The notes below the pieces were generated by a model that was not told the origin of the DNA, did no database searches, and saw only the letters and a program-made list of their open reading frames with translations. Below are positions 8,152-16,812 of a DNA stretch of 64,000 nt, piece by piece. Origin of the DNA: Pseudomonas fluorescens (GTDB taxonomy: Bacteria; Pseudomonadota; Gammaproteobacteria; Pseudomonadales; Pseudomonadaceae); NCBI RefSeq assembly GCF_902498065.1, contig NZ_CABVIR010000003.1, positions 372,001-436,000 of the forward strand. The letters run 5' to 3'. Position 1 is the first letter of the stretch; each line of letters opens with the position of its first letter. A program made the position numbers and the translations under genes.

Positions 8152-9177
8152 ATGTTCAAGCCCCTGGCCCTGGCCGCTGCTGTCCTCACCGCTTTCAGCC
8201 TGAACGCCTTCGCGGCGAAAACCGAGTTGACGGTGTACACCGCCCTCGAAGCCGAACAACTGAAGACCTACAAAGAAGCCTTCGAAAAAGCCAACCCGGA
8301 CGTCGAGATCAAGTGGGTGCGTGATTCCACCGGGATCATCACCGCCAAGCTGCTGGCCGAAAAAGCCCGCCCGCAGGCTGACGCGGTGTGGGGCCTGGCG
8401 GCATCGAGCCTGGCGATTCTCGATCAGCAAGGCATGCTGCAAAGCTACGCGCCGAAGGACCTGGGCAAGATCGGCGGCAACTACCGCGACGCCGCCAATC
8501 CTCCGGCATGGGTCGGCATGGACGTCTGGGCCGCGACCATTTGCTTCAACACCGTTGAAGCCGAGAAGCAGGGCCTGAGCAAACCGGTGAGCTGGCAGGA
8601 CCTGACCAAGCCTGAGTACAAAGGCAAGATTGTCATGCCAAACCCGGCCTCGTCCGGCACCGGTTTCCTCGACGTCAGCGCCTGGCTGCAAACCTTCGGC
8701 GAGAAGCAGGGCTGGCAGTACATGGACGACCTGCACCAGAACATCGGCCAGTACGTCCACTCCGGCTCCAAGCCTTGCAAACTGGCGGCGGCGGGCGAGT
8801 TCCCGATTGGTATTTCCTTTGAATACCCGGCCGTTCAGTTGAAGCGTCAGGGCGCGCCGCTGGACATCATCCTGCCGAAAGAAGGCCTGGGCTGGGAGAT
8901 CGAAGCGACGGCTGTGATCAAGGGCACACCGCATGAAGACGCGGCGAAGAAACTGGCTGACTTCTCGGCCAGCCCGGCGGCGATGGAGCTTTATAAAGAG
9001 AACTTCGCGGTGCTTGCACAGCCGGGGATTGCCAAGCCGCAGACCGAATTGCCGGCGGATTACGAGCAGCGTCTGATCAAGAACGACTTTGCCTGGGCGT
9101 CGAAGAATCGCGACGAGATCCTGACCGAGTGGCGCAAGCGCTATGACGGCAAGTCCGAGAAAGTGGCTGCCAAGTAA
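8152..9177 (+). CDS. Periplasmic substrate-binding protein, putative 2-aminoethylphosphonate
   Basis: This 341-residue secreted protein starts with a clear signal peptide (MFKPLALAAAVLTAFSLNA, then FA before AKTELTVYTALE). The mature part is of the AfuA/FbpA-like class with motifs ADAVWGLAASS and NPASSGTGF, typical of phosphonate-type binding proteins. An open frame extends 35 codons upstream, but the ATG at 8152 is preceded by AGGAAAAGA and starts the signal peptide, so it is the better start. It completes the ABC importer. A REP pair separates it from the oxidoreductase gene downstream. Confidence 0.9.
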   Translation: MFKPLALAAAVLTAFSLNAFAAKTELTVYTALEAEQLKTYKEAFEKANPDVEIKWVRDSTGIITAKLLAEKARPQADAVWGLAASSLAILDQQGMLQSYAPKDLGKIGGNYRDAANPPAWVGMDVWAATICFNTVEAEKQGLSKPVSWQDLTKPEYKGKIVMPNPASSGTGFLDVSAWLQTFGEKQGWQYMDDLHQNIGQYVHSGSKPCKLAAAGEFPIGISFEYPAVQLKRQGAPLDIILPKEGLGWEIEATAVIKGTPHEDAAKKLADFSASPAAMELYKENFAVLAQPGIAKPQTELPADYEQRLIKNDFAWASKNRDEILTEWRKRYDGKSEKVAAK

Positions 9178-9196
9178 GATCTCTATCGGCTGACAG

Positions 9197-9299
9197 GGCC
9201 TCATCGCGAGCAGGCTCGCTCCCACAGTGTCCGTGGCGTTCGCCAAACCTGTGTCCACCACACAACCTGTGGGAGCGAGCCTGCTCGCGATGGCGGTCT
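9197..9299. repeat. REP inverted pair c
   Basis: Two facing GAGCGAGCCTGCTCGCGA arms lie between the binding-protein gene and the oxidoreductase gene, inside a set of genes that all run the same way. It could lower transcription of the two catabolic genes relative to the transporter. Confidence 0.9.
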
Positions 9300-9319
9300 C
9301 GACTTCAAGGTAAAGCTCA

Positions 9320-10453
9320 ATGACACAACACAACAACCTGCTGATCGTAGGCGCCGGCATTCTCGGCCTGTCCCACGCCTACGCTGCCGCCCGACGCGGC
9401 CTCAAGGTCACGGTTTTCGAACGCAGCGAAACGCCCTTGGGCGCCTCGGTGCGCAACTTCGGCCAGGCCCTCGTCACCGGCCAGCCACCAGGCCCGATGC
9501 TCGAACTGGCCATGGCCAGCCGCGAGATCTGGGGGCAATGGGCGCAACTGGCCGGCCTGCAACTGAAACGCAACGGCTCATACCTGTTCGCCCGCACCGA
9601 AGCCGAAGAGCACCTGCTGGAAGCTTTTTGCGCCGGACGAGCCGTGGAGCACGGTTACCGCGTCGACCTGCTGCGCGGCGCCGCATTGCGTGACCTGTAC
9701 GGCGGCCAGTTCAGCCATCACCGCGCCGCGTTGCACGGCATGGACGATCAACAACTGTATTCCCGCGAAGCGATACCGGCATTGATCGATTACCTGCGCC
9801 GCGAAATGAACGTCGACTTTCACTTCTCCACCCTCGTGCGCGACATCGAGCCCGGCCGCTTGCACAGCACCGCCGGCACCTTCAGCGCCGAGCAGATCAT
9901 TGTGTGCTCCGGTCACGATTATCAGACCTTGCTCGCCGAGCCGATTGCCGCGCTCAACCCGCAAATCTGCCGCCTGCAAATGCTCCGCGCCCGCCCGCAG
10001 ATCAACCTCAATCTGCAACATGCACTGCTTACCGGCTTGAGTTGCGTGCACTACGGCGCCTTTGCCGATCTGCCGGAAGCGGCGGCAGTGCAGGCGCAGA
10101 TCCTGCGCGAAGAACCGCACCTGCACGAAAACGGCATTCACTTGCTGATCAGCCCGACGCCTTACGGCGAACTGATCATCGGCGACTCCCATCACTATGG
10201 CCGCGACCCCTCGCCATTCAACGCCGAGCAGGTGGATAACTGGATGATCGAACTGGCCGAGCAGACGTTGCGCTGCAAGGTGCAAGTGGTCGAGCGGTGG
10301 CAGGGTGTTTATGGTTCACGCGGGCCGGGACCGTTTTCATTCCTGCGGCCGATGCCGGGCGTGAGCGTGGCGCTGATGCACACCGGCGTCGGCATGAGCG
10401 TCGGCCCGGCGATGGCCGAACGCAATGTCGCAACGGTATTGGGAGAACGTTGA
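9320..10453 (+). CDS. FAD-dependent oxidoreductase of the phosphonate-associated family
   Basis: This 377-residue flavoprotein is of the D-amino-acid-oxidase/glycine-oxidase type. The Rossmann dinucleotide motif is LLIVGAGILGLSHAYAAA (residues 7-24), ending in VTVFER. The C-terminus has the second FAD contact, GPGPFSFLRPMPG and TGVGMSVGPAMAE. A group of such oxidases is known to travel with aminophosphonate genes, where oxidative removal of an amine or N-methylamine from an aminophosphonate has been proposed or shown. Here it is coupled by a one-base overlap (TGATG) to the HD oxygenase. The exact substrate cannot be read from the sequence. Confidence 0.85.
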   Translation: MTQHNNLLIVGAGILGLSHAYAAARRGLKVTVFERSETPLGASVRNFGQALVTGQPPGPMLELAMASREIWGQWAQLAGLQLKRNGSYLFARTEAEEHLLEAFCAGRAVEHGYRVDLLRGAALRDLYGGQFSHHRAALHGMDDQQLYSREAIPALIDYLRREMNVDFHFSTLVRDIEPGRLHSTAGTFSAEQIIVCSGHDYQTLLAEPIAALNPQICRLQMLRARPQINLNLQHALLTGLSCVHYGAFADLPEAAAVQAQILREEPHLHENGIHLLISPTPYGELIIGDSHHYGRDPSPFNAEQVDNWMIELAEQTLRCKVQVVERWQGVYGSRGPGPFSFLRPMPGVSVALMHTGVGMSVGPAMAERNVATVLGER

Positions 10454-11052
10454 TGGACCGCATTACGCAAGTGATCGCCGAGGTGTTCGGTTTGTATGAA
10501 CGTTTTGGCGACAGCGATTACATCGGTGAGCCGGTGTCGCAGATCGAGCACATGTCCCAGGCCGCACAACTGGCCATGGCCGAAGGTTTCGATGACGAAG
10601 TAGTGCTGGCCGCGTTCTTCCATGACATCGGCCATATCTGCGCCGACAGCGCGCAGAACATGGGCGGTTTCGGCGTGGTTAGCCACGAGCGGTTGGGCGC
10701 TGATTATTTGCGTCGCGCAGGCTTCAGCGAACGCATGGCGCGGCTGGTGGAATACCACGTTCAGGCCAAGCGTTATCTGACACTCAAAACGCCTGGGTAC
10801 TACGAGCGATTGAGCGAAGCCAGCCGCCGGACCCTGGTGTATCAGGGTGGGGTAATGACCGAGGCGGAGGCTGAAGCGTTCGAACAGGACCCATTGTGCG
10901 AGGTCAGTTTGCGCATGCGGCACTGGGATGAGTTGGCCAAGGAAATGTGGGTGCCGGTGATCGACCTTGAAGTGTTAAAGACAAAGGCATCGGCGCTGTT
11001 GGCCAAGTCCAGTGTTCCTTCAACAGAGAGTCCTCTTGCGACGTGTATTTAG
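10453..11052 (+). CDS. HD-domain oxygenase, PhnZ-like phosphonate degradation enzyme
   Basis: This 199-residue protein belongs to the mixed-valent di-iron HD oxygenases. PhnZ cleaves (R)-1-hydroxy-2-aminoethylphosphonate to glycine and phosphate. The lid residues Tyr23 and Glu26 and the iron ligands His33, His57-Asp58, His78, His102 and Asp159 all match the PhnZ set in order and near-identical spacing (PhnZ Y24/E27/H34/H58-D59/H80/H104/D161). The frame is open 52 codons upstream, but the start at 10453 overlaps the oxidoreductase stop by one base. No PhnY-type hydroxylase is encoded in the window. Confidence 0.88.
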   Translation: MDRITQVIAEVFGLYERFGDSDYIGEPVSQIEHMSQAAQLAMAEGFDDEVVLAAFFHDIGHICADSAQNMGGFGVVSHERLGADYLRRAGFSERMARLVEYHVQAKRYLTLKTPGYYERLSEASRRTLVYQGGVMTEAEAEAFEQDPLCEVSLRMRHWDELAKEMWVPVIDLEVLKTKASALLAKSSVPSTESPLATCI

Positions 11053-11146
11053 CGAAACCCCTTACTTGCAGCGGCGAAGTTGAGCCATGGCTACCGTGTT
11101 TTCGGGCGGCTAGTGTTTGAGTTTCTTTTATTGTTGAGGAACACTC

Positions 11147-11680
11147 ATGCGCTATTTGAAAGTCACCGTTCAGGATCGGATCGGCAATGGTCGGGCCGAT
11201 TCTGTCCTGTTGCAGTTCTATGAATCAGCCTGTACCCCCGGTGACGATGTCCTGGTCAACAAAGCCTTCGCACTGGATTTCGATGCCGATGGCAAAGTCG
11301 ATTACAAAATGGGCGACGTCACTCACGACGGTAAGGAAAACAGCGTTGACCAACGTCTGTTGAAGACCTTCGCTAATGCTTGTCTCAGACTCAACTGGTT
11401 CAACCCCGGCGCTTCTACAAAGCGTTATTTGAAAATGTTCACAGAGGATTTCGCCGGGGATGGCAGCCCGGATACGGTGCGTTTTCACTTTCACGAAGGT
11501 ACGGGAAAGCCGACAGACAAGACGCTGGCTTACACGGCGGCGGCCTACGACACCGATAACAACGGAACTCTGGACTGGTCGATCCACTTTGATATGGATA
11601 ACGATGGCGATACGGATGCGACGGATCGTGAGCTGGTGTCGTTGCTGAGTGATACCTACCTGAAGTTCAAATGGAAGTGA
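11147..11680 (+). CDS. Protein with two 91-residue acidic, EF-hand-like repeats
   Basis: I do not recognise this 177-residue protein. It consists of two tandem copies of about 91 residues: RYLK at 2 and 93, a first acidic loop at D10 and D101, a DxDxxG loop at D44 (DFDADGKVD) and D135 (DTDNNGTLD), and a third at D57 and D149 (DMDNDGDTD), each ending in L-(K/R)-x-x-W. The Asp/Asn/Gly loops resemble calcium-binding EF-hand or dockerin loops. There is no signal peptide, membrane segment or known partner. AGGAACACTC precedes the ATG. Function is unknown, calcium binding is inferred. Confidence 0.8.
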   Translation: MRYLKVTVQDRIGNGRADSVLLQFYESACTPGDDVLVNKAFALDFDADGKVDYKMGDVTHDGKENSVDQRLLKTFANACLRLNWFNPGASTKRYLKMFTEDFAGDGSPDTVRFHFHEGTGKPTDKTLAYTAAAYDTDNNGTLDWSIHFDMDNDGDTDATDRELVSLLSDTYLKFKWK

Positions 11681-11720
11681 GCGTCGGAGTCTGGAGTAGG
11701 TCCGCGTTTACACCACAGAA

Positions 11721-13097
11721 CTAAAGCTGCTGCGCCAACACCTCGATTTGCTCCTGCCGCTCCGCCTGACTCAACTTCGCGTGTGGGTTCAGCGACGACC
11801 ACTGCGGATGCGCCCGAGCCTTGTTCAGGGCCTCGGGCAGTTTGCCTTCGCGCCAGGTCTTGTCCTGTGGTGTGGCGACCTGGATGCTGTCCATCGCCGC
11901 GTGCCCGCGCGCATTCAGCGCCTGCAGCAACTGGCGCTGACGCAACGCCAACAACCGCAACACACTGTCATCGACCGTCAATTCGCGTTGACCCTTGATC
12001 TTGCCCAGCAACCGGCTGCCATAACTGCGTGCGGTTTGCAGCGCGCCGCCGGCAATCGCGCCGGCCAGTGCCGCCGCTCCGAGAGTCAAGCCTCCGACCA
12101 GCAGATCCACCCCGGCCCCGGCCGCTGCACCCGCCGCGATACCTCCGCCGACCCGCACGCCCAGTTGCTTGAGGGTTTCCGGGTTGAACAGATCATCGCC
12201 CCAACGGCCATCGAGCAGCGGTAGATCACTGGCCGCTGCATCCTGCGGGCGGAAGGCATAGAGTTTGAGCAGGGCTTCGACGCAGCGCTGTTCCCGTTGG
12301 CGAACGGCTTTGCGCAGCTCACTGATGGCGTGCTGTTCCTGTTCAGCATCGCTGACCACGCTGCGCCGGCACGCCGCGCAATCGATCAATAATTCGGCAA
12401 TCAACCGCGCCGCACTTTGCTGTCGGGCCAGGCGCTGGGCCTGTTGATCGGCGATCAATCGCTCCAGTTGCTCGCGAGAGTTTTCCAGCAACAGCGCGAG
12501 GCTTTCATAGAGCCGACGCTCGCCATCTTCCGGCGGCGCGACGCTGTCGAAACGCACCAACGCATGCAAGCCCAGACGCGCCAGCGCTTCACGCCAAGCC
12601 GGCTCTCGGTGGTTGGCACTGCTGACAAAATTCAGCACCGGCAGCAACGGTTTGCCGCAGCTGGCCAGCACTTCCAGTTCGTCGCGGTACTTGGACAGCA
12701 CCGGTTCGCGGGCGTCGATCACATAGAGGCCGGCATCGCAGGTGAGCAGTTGCCGCAGCACCTTGGCTTCCTGTTCGAACCGCTGCCGGGCTTCGCTGCC
12801 TTCAAGAAAACGCGCCAGGCGCGCCGGGCCGTCGAGGCGTTCACCGGGACGCTCCAGGCGTTCGAGGTAGTCGAGCAGGGCGATGGCATCTTCCAGCCCC
12901 GGCGTGTCGAACAGGTCGAGCAAGGGCTCGCCGTCCACTGACAACCGCGCGCCTTCGACGTGTCGCGTGGTGCTCGGGCGATGAGAGACTTCGCCGAAAC
13001 CGACATCACGGGTCAACGTGCGCAGCAACGAGGTTTTGCCGACGTTGGTGTGGCCGACCACCGCGAGCTTCAACGGCGCTTTCCACGAATCAGTCAT
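11721..13097 (-). CDS. GTPase with DUF3482 domain
   Basis: This 458-residue protein has an Era/TrmE-like small GTPase domain: P-loop GHTNVGKTS (about 15-23), switch region with STTRHVEG, and DTPG near residue 63. No clear NKxD base-recognition motif is seen; the matching position reads LNFVSSANH. The C-terminal half is the DUF3482 region, with a Gly/Ala-rich hydrophobic stretch (about 310-355) that may touch the membrane. It follows and overlaps by 8 bases the DUF2868 membrane protein. The two are a recurrent pair in Pseudomonas of unknown process. Confidence 0.85.
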   Translation of the reverse strand: MTDSWKAPLKLAVVGHTNVGKTSLLRTLTRDVGFGEVSHRPSTTRHVEGARLSVDGEPLLDLFDTPGLEDAIALLDYLERLERPGERLDGPARLARFLEGSEARQRFEQEAKVLRQLLTCDAGLYVIDAREPVLSKYRDELEVLASCGKPLLPVLNFVSSANHREPAWREALARLGLHALVRFDSVAPPEDGERRLYESLALLLENSREQLERLIADQQAQRLARQQSAARLIAELLIDCAACRRSVVSDAEQEQHAISELRKAVRQREQRCVEALLKLYAFRPQDAAASDLPLLDGRWGDDLFNPETLKQLGVRVGGGIAAGAAAGAGVDLLVGGLTLGAAALAGAIAGGALQTARSYGSRLLGKIKGQRELTVDDSVLRLLALRQRQLLQALNARGHAAMDSIQVATPQDKTWREGKLPEALNKARAHPQWSSLNPHAKLSQAERQEQIEVLAQQL

Positions 13098-14460
13098 GAC
13101 CGTTCTCCAGCCAGTTCAACGGCGCACAATCGGCGAAGGGCAGATTCAGTTGCTGCAACGCCATGTGCCAGTCGCCGAGGCGCTCGGCATCCAATGCTTC
13201 GCCGGGCGGCGCTTGCAGCAGCCATACGCGGGTGGCGCTGGCGTTGCGGGCCAGTTCGGCGATCAGTGCGAGGCTGCCGCGATCCGGCGAGCGCCGTGGA
13301 TCACAGGCGATGGCCAGGCGGGCTGGAGGGAAACGGCTCAGCTGTTCGAGGAGTTTGTTGCGTGATTCGCGACTGTCGAGGATGCCCGCGTTGCTCACGT
13401 TTTCAGGCAGTTGTGGCGGCCATGGGCGTTGATCGTCCAGCTCGATGGCCACCAGCAACGCGCCGTCACTTTGCAGTTCGCTGACGCCGCTTTCGACGCG
13501 ATGCAGATGCTCGGGCGCCTCGTCACTGATGCCCAGGCGTTCGCTGGTGGGCATCAGGCGTTCGCGCAGTTGCGCGTAACCGGGCAGGTTCAGATCCAGA
13601 CGCAACATGGCGCGACCACTTTTCCAGCGCCACAGGCACAACAGCGCCAGAAGCAGGCGCGGCACAATGCCGTAAACCACCAGCACGCCGACCAACCACG
13701 TCGCCCAGGCCTGACGGGCACTTTCGATGTTCAGCGCGGCGTCGCCACTGGCGCGGATCATTTCAACCGTTGGCACGTTGAAGCCCAGCAGCGCCGGCAG
13801 GGCGCCGAGCGCCTGGGTCATGGCGACAAACGTGTCGCCACCGAGGAGGGTGGTTTCCCAGACGAAGCCGTAGCGCCGGGTCGCCATGAGCATCAGCAGA
13901 ATCACCAAGGCGCTGAGCATTGCCAGCAACCACAAGCCATTGACCAGCACGCCAAGCGCCCAGCGATTGAGTTTGCGTCGTTGCAGCAACAACAGCAGGG
14001 CGGGCGCCAGTTGCGCGGCTTTGGCGTCGCGGGCGAGTTTTTCGCTGAGCCACAACCACAAGCGTCCCAGCGTTGCGCCATGTTCGCCGGCAAACACCAG
14101 GCCCAGCGCCCAACTCAGTAATAGAATCAGGTTCAGCCCGAGCAAACTGCCCAAGGCCCAGAACACATTGACCGGGGGTTGTCCGTCACCCAGCGCGGCA
14201 ATCGCCAGCCCGGCGCCGCTGACCACGGCCAGCACGGCCAACACCAGCAGCGCCAGTCGCGCGCCTTGCAGCCAATGTATGAGGGCTTCGGTCAGTCCAT
14301 CGCGCTCGGCCAGCCACAAGGCCCGGCGCGAAATCCGTGTCGGCAGGTCGCCACCTGCGGCACGAGCCAGTCGGTTGGCTTCCAGATCATCCAGAGGGCC
14401 GGCGTGTTCTTCGCGCAGGCGAATGGTTTCCGTCAGCCAGAGGTTATTCAGTTCAGTCAC
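13090..14460 (-). CDS. DUF2868 membrane protein
   Basis: This 456-residue protein probably has four to five membrane helices: around residues 68-92, 100-125, 165-190, 215-235 and 255-275. Charged cytoplasmic parts lie at both ends. No catalytic motif is recognised. The C-terminus (about 330-456) reads like a soluble alpha/beta domain (ALLVAIELDDQRPW, LAIACDPRRSPDRG). It is translated just before the GTPase with an 8-base overlap, so the two products probably work together at the inner membrane. Divergent to folA. Confidence 0.8.
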   Translation of the reverse strand: MTELNNLWLTETIRLREEHAGPLDDLEANRLARAAGGDLPTRISRRALWLAERDGLTEALIHWLQGARLALLVLAVLAVVSGAGLAIAALGDGQPPVNVFWALGSLLGLNLILLLSWALGLVFAGEHGATLGRLWLWLSEKLARDAKAAQLAPALLLLLQRRKLNRWALGVLVNGLWLLAMLSALVILLMLMATRRYGFVWETTLLGGDTFVAMTQALGALPALLGFNVPTVEMIRASGDAALNIESARQAWATWLVGVLVVYGIVPRLLLALLCLWRWKSGRAMLRLDLNLPGYAQLRERLMPTSERLGISDEAPEHLHRVESGVSELQSDGALLVAIELDDQRPWPPQLPENVSNAGILDSRESRNKLLEQLSRFPPARLAIACDPRRSPDRGSLALIAELARNASATRVWLLQAPPGEALDAERLGDWHMALQQLNLPFADCAPLNWLENGHD

Positions 14461-14545
14461 GCGGCATCCCGTCGCTCAATTGAGCTGTGAGCATAACCGC
14501 TGTGGCGCTTATCGGGGTACGGGAGGCTCTGGTATCCTCGCCGAC

Positions 14546-15058
14546 ATGACTAAATCACTCCCCCTCAGCCTGATCGCAGCCCTCGGTGAAAACCGTGTGA
14601 TCGGCGTCGACAACAGCATGCCCTGGCACTTGCCGGGGGACTTCAAATACTTCAAGGCCACCACCTTGGGCAAGCCGATCATCATGGGTCGCAAGACCTG
14701 GGATTCCCTCGGTCGTCCGCTGCCGGGCCGGTTGAACATCGTGGTCAGCCGTCAGGCGGATCTGGTGCTGGAAGGCGCGGAGGTTTATCCGTCGCTGGAG
14801 GCTGCGGTGGTTCGCGCTGAAGAATGGGCGAAAGAGCAGGGCGTCGATGAGTTGATGCTGATTGGCGGCGCGCAGTTGTATGCGCAGGGGTTGGCGCAAG
14901 CGGATCGGTTGTACCTGACGCGCGTGGCGTTGAGTCCGGAAGGGGATGCGTGGTTTCCAGCGTTTGATTTGGACCAGTGGAAGTTGGTGTCGAATGTGCC
15001 GAATCCGGCCGAAGGCGACAAACCGGGGTACAACTTCGAAGTCTGGGAAAAAGTCTAA
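14546..15058 (+). CDS. folA: Dihydrofolate reductase
   Basis: FolA reduces dihydrofolate to tetrahydrofolate with NADPH and is the target of trimethoprim. The 170-residue product has all the family marks: SLIAALGENRVIG, the substrate loop MPWHLPGDFKYFK with its catalytic aspartate, KPIIMGRKTWDSLGRPLPGR, and the NADPH-binding IGGAQLYAQ. The frame is open for 220 codons upstream because it overlaps an antisense shadow; ATGACTAAATCA at 14546 is the start that fits the family. It ends 122 bases before the convergent cystine transporter, with a REP pair between. Confidence 0.95.
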   Translation: MTKSLPLSLIAALGENRVIGVDNSMPWHLPGDFKYFKATTLGKPIIMGRKTWDSLGRPLPGRLNIVVSRQADLVLEGAEVYPSLEAAVVRAEEWAKEQGVDELMLIGGAQLYAQGLAQADRLYLTRVALSPEGDAWFPAFDLDQWKLVSNVPNPAEGDKPGYNFEVWEKV

Positions 15059-15060
15059 AA

Positions 15061-15161
15061 GCATCGCCAGCAGGCTGGCTCCCACAGTGGGTTTGAGGTG
15101 AAACACAGATCGTGTGAACACCCAAAATCCCTGTGGGAGCCAGCCTGCTGGCGATGAGGCC
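15061..15161. repeat. REP inverted pair d
   Basis: Two facing arms of the GGGAGCCAGCCTGCTGGCGA variant lie at the convergent folA/cystine-transporter junction. The spacer contains a hormone-response-like AACACAGATCGTGTGAACA, the second of the two spacer types seen in this window. Confidence 0.9.
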
Positions 15162-15180
15162 AGATCAGACGCTAAAGGAT

Positions 15181-16572
15181 TTAAGCGTGCGCCAACTCCG
15201 AATGCTCATCCGCATCCAGCAATTCTTTATCCGTCTGCTGCATGATCTGGCTGGTCATCGCCCCGGCCGTGATCGAACCACTCACGTTCAACGCCGTCCG
15301 CCCCATATCAATCAGCGGCTCCACCGAAATCAGCAACGCCACCAGTGACACCGGCAAGCCCATCGCCGGCAACACGATCAGCGCCGCAAACGTCGCGCCA
15401 CCACCGACACCGGCCACACCCGCCGAACTCAGCGTCACAATCGCCACCAGCGTTGCGATCCACAGCGGGTCCAGCGGATTGATGCCCACGGTCGGCGCGA
15501 CCATCACCGCCAACATCGCCGGGTACAGGCCGGCACAGCCGTTCTGGCCAATGGTCGCGCCGAACGAAGCGGCGAAACTGGCGATGGACTGCGGAATACC
15601 CAGGCGACTGGTTTGCGCTTCGATGCTCAGCGGAATCGTCGCCGCACTCGAACGGCTGGTGAAGGCAAACGTCAGCACCGGCCAGATCTTGCGGAAGAAG
15701 CGCAGCGGGTTGATCCCGGCCGCCGAGACCAGCACGCCGTGGACCACAAACATCAAGCCCAGGCCGATGTAGGACACCACGACAAAACTGCCGAGCTTGA
15801 TGATGTCTTGCAGGTTGGAACCGGCGACCACTTTGGTCATCAGCGCCAACACGCCGTACGGGGTCAGCTTCATCACCAGACGCACCAGGCGCATCACCCA
15901 GGCTTGCAAGGTGTCGATGGCGTTGATCACTTTCTGACCTTTCTCGACATCATCTTTCAGCAGTTGCAGCGCGGCGACCCCGAGGAACGCGGCGAAAATC
16001 ACCACGCTGATGATCGACGTCGGCTTGGCGCGTGCCAGGTCGGCAAACGGGTTTTGCGGGATGAACGACAGCAGCAACTGCGGCACATTCAGGTCGGCAA
16101 CCTTGCCGGCATAGTCGGTCTGAATGGTTTGCAGACGGGCCATTTCCTGCGTGCCGGCCACCAGTCCTTCAGCGGTGAGACCGAACAGGTTGGTCAAACC
16201 GATACCGATCAGCGCCGCGATGGCGGTGGTGAACAGCAGCGTGCCAATGGTCAGGAAGCTGATCTTGCCCAGCGACGAAGCGTTGTGCAGACGCGCCACG
16301 GCGCTGAGGATCGAGGCGAACACCAGCGGGATCACGATCATTTGCAGCAACTGCACGTAACCGTTGCCCACCAGATCGAACCAGCCGATCGAGGCTTTCA
16401 GCACCGGGTTGCCGGCACCGTAAATCGTGTGCAATGCGACACCGAACACAACGCCCAGCACCAAAGCGAGCAGGACTTTTTTCGCCAGGCTCCACGTCGT
16501 GTGACGGGTTTGTGCGAGTGCGACGAGCAGGGCGAGGAACACCAGCAGGTTGAGAATCAGCGGCAGATTCAT
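15181..16572 (-). CDS. tcyP: L-cystine/dicarboxylate:cation symporter, TcyP-like
   Basis: This 463-residue inner-membrane symporter of the DAACS family has about eight to ten hydrophobic segments. The re-entrant signature is [18 protein letters not shown] (about 300-317), and the C-terminal gate has [20 protein letters not shown]. Sequence style matches the YdjN/TcyP cystine transporters rather than GltP or DctA. An in-frame codon 4 residues earlier exists, but GGGAG lies 7 bases before the ATG at 16572. The gene is divergent from the phosphatase gene across a 240-base gap. Confidence 0.85.
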   Translation of the reverse strand: MNLPLILNLLVFLALLVALAQTRHTTWSLAKKVLLALVLGVVFGVALHTIYGAGNPVLKASIGWFDLVGNGYVQLLQMIVIPLVFASILSAVARLHNASSLGKISFLTIGTLLFTTAIAALIGIGLTNLFGLTAEGLVAGTQEMARLQTIQTDYAGKVADLNVPQLLLSFIPQNPFADLARAKPTSIISVVIFAAFLGVAALQLLKDDVEKGQKVINAIDTLQAWVMRLVRLVMKLTPYGVLALMTKVVAGSNLQDIIKLGSFVVVSYIGLGLMFVVHGVLVSAAGINPLRFFRKIWPVLTFAFTSRSSAATIPLSIEAQTSRLGIPQSIASFAASFGATIGQNGCAGLYPAMLAVMVAPTVGINPLDPLWIATLVAIVTLSSAGVAGVGGGATFAALIVLPAMGLPVSLVALLISVEPLIDMGRTALNVSGSITAGAMTSQIMQQTDKELLDADEHSELAHA

Positions 16573-16812
16573 TGGAACTCCCATTAGACATGTGCCAACT
16601 GCCTTCCGGGGCAGCTGCGAACCGGCAAGCCTAACAGCTTGATTTCCAATGAATTAATATCAAAAAAATCTGATAACTGTCGTTTTTGGAATAAGCGGGT
16701 GTCGCTGTCAGGGATGCAGCTGACGCGAAGGGGACGTGTGCGGTCGCTGACAGATGAGGACTGTCACAGTTATTTGTTAGCGTCGATATCTTTGAATCAG
16801 GGAGGTTTGACG

